A stretch of 64,000 nt of DNA from Acidimicrobiia bacterium (GTDB lineage: Bacteria; Actinomycetota; Acidimicrobiia; Acidimicrobiales; Poriferisodalaceae). Position 1 is the stretch's first letter; every line of letters begins with the position of its first letter. The translations under genes were made by a program, and so were the position numbers. This document shows positions 58,646-64,000 of the stretch, piece after piece. The notes beneath the pieces are model-generated. The model was given only the letters and a program-made list of their open reading frames with translations. It searched no databases and was not told where the DNA came from. The stretch is from NCBI GenBank assembly GCA_022820505.1, contig JAJEFK010000021.1, forward strand, positions 1 to 64,000. Direction: 5' to 3'.

Positions 58646-60550
58646 GGCTACCTGATCCGGCTTGAACTCGAACAGGTACGGATCAAGCGACTCCTGCGCG
58701 GCGATGCGCCACTTGTGCCAGTAGCCGCCGCCGTAGTACGCCAAGCTGCCCGGCTCGGCGTCGCCATGACCGTTGTAATACGACAGGCAGTCGCGCAGCG
58801 GGGCCGTGGTGATGTCGGCCACCCGGCAGTGCTCGGCGTAGTTCACCTCTGAATCCTCGGTGATGTCCACAACGTTCCACGCCTTGTCGCGCATCTCGGT
58901 GAGCATCCAGACGATGTAGTCGCCGTGGGTGTCGATGGCATCGGTGAAGTTGAAGCTGCCGCCGCCGCCCTGCGGGCCCGACACGATGAACAGGTTCGGG
59001 AATCCATGGCTGTGCAGGCCCAGGAACGTCCGGGTGCCCTCGGTCTGCCACTTCTCGCTCAGCGTCACGCCGTCGCGGCCGCTGATCATGTTGAACGTCG
59101 AGGTCGCCATCCACTGGAAGCCGGTGGCGTAGATCAGCACGTCGAGCGGGTACTCGATGCCCTCATGCACCACGCCCCGCTCGTTGATCTCCTGCACGCC
59201 CATCGGGGCAGTGTCCACCAGGTGCACGTGGGGCATGTTGAACGTGGGCAGGTACTCGTCGTGGAACGTGGGCCGCTTGCAGCCGTAGGGGTAGTAGGGC
59301 TTCAGCGCCTCGGCAGTCGCGGGGTCTTCCACTATCGCGTCCACCCGGGCACGGATCTGCTCCATGATCCGGAAGTTGGTGTTGAGCTGCTTCTGCACCA
59401 GCTCGTCGGGCGACAGCTTGCGAGCGTGCTGCTTGCGCTCCTTGAAGTCGTCGACCCGGCCGGCCAGGTAATCGTCATTGGCCTTGATCGCGGTGCGGCC
59501 CGAGGAGATTCGGGAGAAGCGTTTGCGGCGGGCCCGTGCCCAGCCGGGCTCCTTCGACCACTCGGCGATCTCCTCTGGGTCGGTCTCGCGCTGGTCGCGC
59601 ACGTCGATCGACGACGGCGTCCGCTGGAACACGTACAGCTCGCCGACCACCTTGGCGATCTCGGGGATGACCTGCACGGCGGTGGCGCCGGTGCCGATGA
59701 TGCCCACCCGCTTGCCTTCGAGGTCGATGTTGTAGTCCCAGCGTGACGTGTGGAACGACTCGCCCGCAAAGGAGGCCATGCCGTCGATGCGGGCCAGCTT
59801 CGGGCTGGTGAGGATGCCGTTGGCCAGGATCACGTAGCGGGCCTTCATGGCATCGCCGCGGTCGGTGTAGACGGTCCAGCGGCCGGTCTCCTCGTCCCAC
59901 ACCGTGGAGTCGACGGTGGTGTGGAACAGGCAGTGGTCGTAGAAGCCGAACTTGTCGGCCATCGCCTGGCAGTACTCGAGAATCTCGAAGCCCGAGGCGA
60001 ACTTCATCGTCGGGATGTACTTCATCTCCTCGAGCAGCGGCAGGTAGCTGTACGACTCCACGTCGCAGGCGATGCCCGGGTAGCGATTCCAGTACCAGGT
60101 GCCGCCGACATCGCCGCCCTTCTCGCAGAAGCGCACGTCGGTGAAGCCGGCGCTGCTCAGCTTGTGCCACAGCAGCAGCCCGGCGAACCCGGCGCCGATG
60201 CACAGCACCTCGCACTCGTCGTCGAGCGCCTCGCGCTCGATCGGCGGCTCGGAATAGACGTCGTCGAGGTAGCGCTTGAACTCGCCCTCCATCGCCATGT
60301 AGTCGGCAGCGCCCCGGCGCGCTTCCTTGAAGTCGCGGTACTTGGCCTGCTCTTCGGCGTTGAACACGGCACCGGGCGGGGGAGGGGGCAGCTCCTTCAG
60401 ATGCTCGTCAGCGTTGACCGAGTAGCCCACGCCGTCGATCTTCTCTGACGCCTTCGCCGCTCGGGTGTTGAAGATCTTGCGACCCGTTTCCGGGTCGATG
60501 CTGACCGCCGGACGTGTGCTCGTGTCAGTTGCCACCTGGCTTGCCGCCAT
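58631..60550 (-). CDS. Flavin-containing (Baeyer-Villiger-type) monooxygenase
   Basis: A 639-residue class B flavoprotein monooxygenase. FAD motif GAGFAGLLLWHKL, GGTWYWNRYPGIACDVES, the Baeyer-Villiger fingerprint FAGESFHTSRWD (FxGxxxHxxxW), NADPH motif GTGATAVQVIPEIA and FQRTPSSIDVRD are all visible. An N-terminal extension of about 110 residues precedes the first Rossmann fold, as in larger BVMOs such as cyclododecanone or steroid monooxygenases. It inserts oxygen into ketones. GGGAGG is placed 9 bases before the ATG at 60550. Confidence 0.92.
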   Translation of the reverse strand: MAASQVATDTSTRPAVSIDPETGRKIFNTRAAKASEKIDGVGYSVNADEHLKELPPPPPGAVFNAEEQAKYRDFKEARRGAADYMAMEGEFKRYLDDVYSEPPIEREALDDECEVLCIGAGFAGLLLWHKLSSAGFTDVRFCEKGGDVGGTWYWNRYPGIACDVESYSYLPLLEEMKYIPTMKFASGFEILEYCQAMADKFGFYDHCLFHTTVDSTVWDEETGRWTVYTDRGDAMKARYVILANGILTSPKLARIDGMASFAGESFHTSRWDYNIDLEGKRVGIIGTGATAVQVIPEIAKVVGELYVFQRTPSSIDVRDQRETDPEEIAEWSKEPGWARARRKRFSRISSGRTAIKANDDYLAGRVDDFKERKQHARKLSPDELVQKQLNTNFRIMEQIRARVDAIVEDPATAEALKPYYPYGCKRPTFHDEYLPTFNMPHVHLVDTAPMGVQEINERGVVHEGIEYPLDVLIYATGFQWMATSTFNMISGRDGVTLSEKWQTEGTRTFLGLHSHGFPNLFIVSGPQGGGGSFNFTDAIDTHGDYIVWMLTEMRDKAWNVVDITEDSEVNYAEHCRVADITTAPLRDCLSYYNGHGDAEPGSLAYYGGGYWHKWRIAAQESLDPYLFEFKPDQVAQPAG

Positions 60551-60633
60551 CGGTTCAACCTCCCTGTAGGCCCCGTTTGATGTTAGGGGAGAGGCCTCGG
60601 GGCGCGCCGGGGTGTGACAGCCTTCTCAGCGGT

Positions 60634-62706
60634 ATGCGGCACGACCCACCGCGAGCGTTCATGTGGGCCTCGATCGGAATGTGTGTCGTGCTGGCCGTGT
60701 TCGTTGTGCATCTGCGCACCGCAGTCGTAGCGGGCGGGCCGGTGGCGGTGCCCGATGTGCCGGCATACCTCGGAATCGCCCAATGGGTCGGCGGCGACGG
60801 GCTCGCGCTGGGTCACATCCCGTTCCAGCCGGGCTACGGGCTGCTGATTGCGCCGCTGGTGGCCGTTGCACAGGTCTCGTTGCTGGGGACGCAGGGAGAG
60901 GCGGTGCACTACCTCGCGCTGGTCGTCAACTCGCTGGCGGCCGTCGCCGCAGTGGTGGTGGCCGGCCGGCTCGGCCTGGTGGGCTCGCGGCGCTGGTGGG
61001 TGGCGGGTGCAGCGGGGCTGGTCGCGGCGGTCCATCCGTCGCTGTCGAGCGCCTCGCGCATCGCCTGGCCCGAGACCCTGCTCTCCCTGTTCGTGCTCAT
61101 CGTGGCGCTCGCGGTGGCCTTCGCCGTGCTGCATGCCGGCTCCGCGGCGAGCCAGCGGGCGTGGACCCGTGCCGGGCTGTTCGCCACGTTGGCAGTGGCA
61201 CTGCATGCCCGCATGATCGTGCTGGTGGTGGCCGTCGTGGCAACGGCGCTGCTGTGCCGCATCGGCCGCCGTTCCTGGGCCGCTCTCGGTGCGGGACTGG
61301 TCGCCGGCGGCGCCGCGACGGCCGTGGCGCTGACCCTCACCGACACCTGGCCGGCGGAGCGGCTGAGCGAAGCTGCACAGCTGGATCGCGGCGCCGAGCC
61401 CGTCGCCACGGTGTCGGGGCAGCTGCTGGCGCTGGGTGGGGGAACGCTCGGCCTCGGCCTGATCGGCCTGGTGGTCGGGCTGGGCGTCGTCTTCGAGTTC
61501 GTCCGAAGGCGGCCTTCCGACGAGGAGGATGCGCTGACTGCACCGGCCAGACCGGCAGCGACAACAGGCGGGCTGTTCGGACGGCGGCCTCCTGAAGGGC
61601 GTATGTCCGGGGACGCTGAGCGCAGTCCGGCCGCTCGGATGCCGCGTGAACATGCCGGCATCCCCGGTGCGCTCTCGGCGGCGCTGGTCTGCTTGGCGAT
61701 TGGCGCTTTCGGGGCCGTGCTGCTCGGCGGTTGGACGCTGACTGGAAGCGCGCGGGCCGACGCGCTGCTGTACGGGCGTTATGTCGACCCATGGGCGGTG
61801 CCGCTGGCTGTCGCCGCGCTGGCCTGGCTTGGGGCCCGGCCAACGACGCCTCGCGGCGGAGCGGCGACGTCCGGCCTTGGTGCTTCTCCAGGGCCGGCGG
61901 CGTTTCCTAGCAGCCAGTTGCCGTCCCGCGGTTCGGCCGTCCTCGGGACAGCCGCGGCCGTGGCGGTGGTCACGTGCGCGGTGGTCGTCGGTGTTGCAGG
62001 CGGCTACGACGCTGCGCCGCGCCGCATCATGACCCTGTCGCTCAGCCCGGCGTGGGCGTGGCTCGATGAGCGGCTGAGCGCCGTGGCCGTGGCGGCGCTT
62101 GTTCCCACGCTCCTCGGCGTGCTGTTGGCCGCCGCAGCGCTGCGCAGGCGAGCGGTGCTCGGCGAGGATGAAACCTCTCCGCCCCCTATATCTGACATGG
62201 ATCGCCGGGATACTCGCCAGCGCACGGCGAAGATCCCCGACGTCGCGCTGGTTGCACTTGTTGCGGCAGTGCTCGTGCTCGGAGCGGTCGCGACGGTCTC
62301 GAATCACCGCCACCTGGCCGATGTCGGTGCCGTCGCCCGAGACCAGGTCGTCTCGGCAGGCACTGTGTCCGAGGCCGTCGACGACGGCCTGACGTGTCTT
62401 GCCCACGACCGGACGTCGGTGCCCGAGTACGCACTGTGGCTGTACCGCCTCGAGCTGCCCGAGATCGCTCACGAACGGGTGCGGCTCGACGCCGGCGACC
62501 GACCGTGCTCCGAGCTGGTCATTGCCCACGATGACCTGGCACAGCGCTGCACGAATGCGCGGCACCTCGTCGACGAACCGGCCGCTTCGTGGGCGCTGTG
62601 GCATCTGCCCGAGCGCACCTGCATCGCCGCCCTGAACATGGAGGCGCGAACGGCCGGAGTAGCGTCGCACGATGGCTCTCACGACAGCGGCATCCGTACC
62701 GGCTGA
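60634..62706 (+). CDS. Large polytopic membrane protein, possibly GT-C-like
   Basis: A 690-residue membrane protein with about ten to twelve hydrophobic segments. A first helix (SIGMCVVLAVFVVHL) is followed by an outer loop with DVPAYLGIAQW and PFQPGYGLLIAPL, reminiscent of GT-C glycosyltransferases in which an Asp in the first loop is catalytic. A long cytoplasmic-type loop around residues 295-345 (FVRRRPSDEEDALTAPARP) and another at 405-430 break the helices. A soluble C-terminal part of about 130 residues carries Cys residues (CLAHDRT, CSELV, CTNARH, CIAAL). Function is not recognised. It overlaps the DUF3179 gene by 35 bases. Confidence 0.72.
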   Translation: MRHDPPRAFMWASIGMCVVLAVFVVHLRTAVVAGGPVAVPDVPAYLGIAQWVGGDGLALGHIPFQPGYGLLIAPLVAVAQVSLLGTQGEAVHYLALVVNSLAAVAAVVVAGRLGLVGSRRWWVAGAAGLVAAVHPSLSSASRIAWPETLLSLFVLIVALAVAFAVLHAGSAASQRAWTRAGLFATLAVALHARMIVLVVAVVATALLCRIGRRSWAALGAGLVAGGAATAVALTLTDTWPAERLSEAAQLDRGAEPVATVSGQLLALGGGTLGLGLIGLVVGLGVVFEFVRRRPSDEEDALTAPARPAATTGGLFGRRPPEGRMSGDAERSPAARMPREHAGIPGALSAALVCLAIGAFGAVLLGGWTLTGSARADALLYGRYVDPWAVPLAVAALAWLGARPTTPRGGAATSGLGASPGPAAFPSSQLPSRGSAVLGTAAAVAVVTCAVVVGVAGGYDAAPRRIMTLSLSPAWAWLDERLSAVAVAALVPTLLGVLLAAAALRRRAVLGEDETSPPPISDMDRRDTRQRTAKIPDVALVALVAAVLVLGAVATVSNHRHLADVGAVARDQVVSAGTVSEAVDDGLTCLAHDRTSVPEYALWLYRLELPEIAHERVRLDAGDRPCSELVIAHDDLAQRCTNARHLVDEPAASWALWHLPERTCIAALNMEARTAGVASHDGSHDSGIRTG
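62660..62665 (+). promoter_or_regulatory. TAGCGT -10 hexamer, leaderless start
   Basis: TAGCGT ends 6 bases before the ATG at 62672, inside the end of the membrane-protein gene. Confidence 0.45.
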
Positions 62707-64000
62707 AGTCCGCGCCGGTACGGATGCCTGCGGCCGCCGGGATCGGTTCCTGCCGAAGTTCGCGGCCGTGCGAGGGCCCGGCGCCCGCGGGGTACTGGTG
62801 CTGCTGGCCGCAGCGCTCATGCTCATCGCACTGGGGTGTGCCGACAATTCGTCCGAAGACGAGCAGACCCAGCCGGACACCACCGAATCGGCGAGCGCCG
62901 ACGCCGCACCGGCGACCACCCCCACAGCACCGCCATCGACCGCGCCCGCCGAAGTGATCGTGGACATCCGGGTCACCCAGATCCCCGGCGGCCCGCGCGA
63001 GTCCACCGTCTCGGCGCTGCGCGAGGGCATGACCGCACCCCTGCTGCCCGAACCGCTGGTGTCGCCCCTCGATGTCCTCTCCGGCGGGCCGCCGCCCGAC
63101 GGCATCCCCTCCATCGACGCACCGGAGTTCGAGCGGGCCACCGACGTCGGCTTCCTGCAGCCGCAGGAGGCCGTCGTCACGCTCACGCTCAACGGCGATG
63201 CCCGCGCCTACCCGGTGCAGGTGCTGCTGTGGCACGAGATCGTCAACGACACCGTCGGCGGCGAGCCGGTCACCATCACCTTCTGCCCGCTGTGCAACAC
63301 GGCCATCGGGTACTACCGCCAGCTCGACGATCGCATCTTCGACTTCGGCACCTCAGGCCGGCTCTACAACTCGGCACTCGTCATGTACGACCGACAGACC
63401 GAGAGCCTGTGGGCCCACTACACGGGGCAGGCCATCGCAGGCGCGCTCACCGGTTCGCAGCTCGAGCTGATCCCGATGGCCACCGTGGCCTTCGAGACCT
63501 TCCTCGACGAGCACCCCAACGGCCTCGTGATGACACGTCCCGGCGGTTTCGGGCGCTCATACGGCACCAATCCCTACGTCAACTACGACACCCCCAACGG
63601 GAGCCCGACCTTCTTCGGCGGCACGCCCGACGATCGCCTGCCGCCGCAGACCCGCGTGCTGGTCATCCGCCACGGCGGCGCCTCGGTGGCAGTGCAGCTC
63701 GACACGCTGAGCTCAGCCGGCGTGCTGCCGCTGGACCTGGGCGGCACGCCGGTCGTCGCCTTCCATCTCCCCGGCACGGCCACACCGATCCAGAACCAGC
63801 AGGTGGCCTTCGGTCGCGACGTGGGCGCTACCGGCGTGTTCGACCCCATCGTCGACGGTCAGGCCCTGACGTTCAGCCGCATGCCCGGCGCTGCGAGCTC
63901 GGCCGGACCGGGAGCATTCACCGACGACCAGACCGGCTCCACCTGGTCGATACTCGGCCGGGCGCTCGACGGCCCCTTGGCGGGAGCCCAGCTGCAGCCC
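62672..64000 (+). CDS. DUF3179 domain lipoprotein, 3' end outside window
   Basis: At least 443 residues, open to the window edge. A lipoprotein signal with a long n-region (basic to about residue 45) ends in ALMLIALGC; an acidic/Thr-Pro linker follows. The DUF3179 domain shows LNGDARAYPVQVLLWHEIVNDTVGG, ITFCPLCNTAIGYY (the same paired Cys as in the copy at 3017-4603), TSGRLYNSALVMYDRQT and GRSYGTNPYVNYD. The ATG at 62672 is favoured by TAGCGT 6 bases upstream. The homologous motif order makes it a paralogue of the first gene, though linker and length differ. Confidence 0.88.
   Translation, partial: MALTTAASVPAEVRAGTDACGRRDRFLPKFAAVRGPGARGVLVLLAAALMLIALGCADNSSEDEQTQPDTTESASADAAPATTPTAPPSTAPAEVIVDIRVTQIPGGPRESTVSALREGMTAPLLPEPLVSPLDVLSGGPPPDGIPSIDAPEFERATDVGFLQPQEAVVTLTLNGDARAYPVQVLLWHEIVNDTVGGEPVTITFCPLCNTAIGYYRQLDDRIFDFGTSGRLYNSALVMYDRQTESLWAHYTGQAIAGALTGSQLELIPMATVAFETFLDEHPNGLVMTRPGGFGRSYGTNPYVNYDTPNGSPTFFGGTPDDRLPPQTRVLVIRHGGASVAVQLDTLSSAGVLPLDLGGTPVVAFHLPGTATPIQNQQVAFGRDVGATGVFDPIVDGQALTFSRMPGAASSAGPGAFTDDQTGSTWSILGRALDGPLAGAQLQP

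Noticed and set aside
60583..63192. An 869-codon open frame on the minus strand
   Set aside because: It is antisense to the membrane-protein gene and the DUF3179 gene; the translation is Arg/Ser/Gln-rich with no domain, while the plus-strand frames carry signal peptides, transmembrane helices and DUF3179 motifs.
1..64000. CRISPR arrays, insertion sequences, integrase or replication origin
   Set aside because: No regular repeat-spacer pattern, transposase, integrase or DnaA-box cluster was seen on reading either strand.

Overview
The window is high-GC bacterial DNA with dense, mostly short-spaced genes, frequent GTG starts, several lipoproteins, F420/flavin LLM-type oxidoreductases, family III CoA-transferases, a DUF222-HNH protein and VapBC/RelBE modules. 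Together these suggest an actinobacterium, most likely an environmental member of the class Acidimicrobiia. This is inferred from gene content alone, because no rRNA or tRNA gene is visible. Both window edges cut genes: a DUF222-HNH nuclease on the left and a DUF3179 lipoprotein on the right.

Layout. 1-9.2 kb: small-molecule metabolism (PPOX flavoprotein, SDR, VOC proteins, FAD monooxygenase with FMN reductase and hydrolase, DUF1295 protein) and a first DUF3179 lipoprotein. 9.2-18.2 kb: SH3 protein, FxsA-like protein, an exported serpin, ADP-ribosylglycohydrolase, amidase, epimerase and an RCC1-repeat lipoprotein with a nonsense codon in its last repeats. 18.4-26 kb: CoA-transferase plus acyl-CoA-dehydrogenase-like pair, VapBC, a lipoprotein, enoyl-CoA hydratase, an LLM oxidoreductase and an MFS transporter. 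26-32 kb: a minus-strand catabolic cluster (SDR, enolase-superfamily enzyme, gamma-butyrobetaine-hydroxylase-like dioxygenase, second SDR, Asp/Glu-racemase-like protein, YbaY-like lipoprotein). 32-35 kb: VOC protein, amine-oxidase-like flavoprotein, RDD protein, dienelactone hydrolase.

35.0-53.6 kb is an accessory or defence island: a DUF4143 ATPase, RelBE, orphan Phd and ribbon-helix-helix antitoxins, an XRE regulator with a broken HExxH motif, an NYN-domain protein, a complete type I restriction-modification operon (hsdMSR) whose HsdR carries an extra Schlafen/AlbA-like domain, a reverse transcriptase of the defence (DRT/UG) kind preceded by a strongly structured intergenic RNA candidate, and an IetAS-type AAA ATPase plus subtilase pair. 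The hsdS and RT genes are visibly less GC-rich than their surroundings. 53.6-64 kb returns to metabolism (SRPBCC, NTF2-like, LLM oxidoreductase, non-pyrrolysine MttB-family protein, enoyl-CoA hydratase, Baeyer-Villiger-type monooxygenase), then a large membrane protein and the second DUF3179 lipoprotein.

A recurring signal deserves notice. At least a dozen genes that lack a good Shine-Dalgarno sequence have a TANNNT hexamer ending exactly 6 or 7 bases before the start codon, the geometry expected for leaderless transcription. I used it to choose several starts. No gap longer than about 240 bases lacks a gene, and I see no tRNA, rRNA, CRISPR array, insertion sequence or origin.
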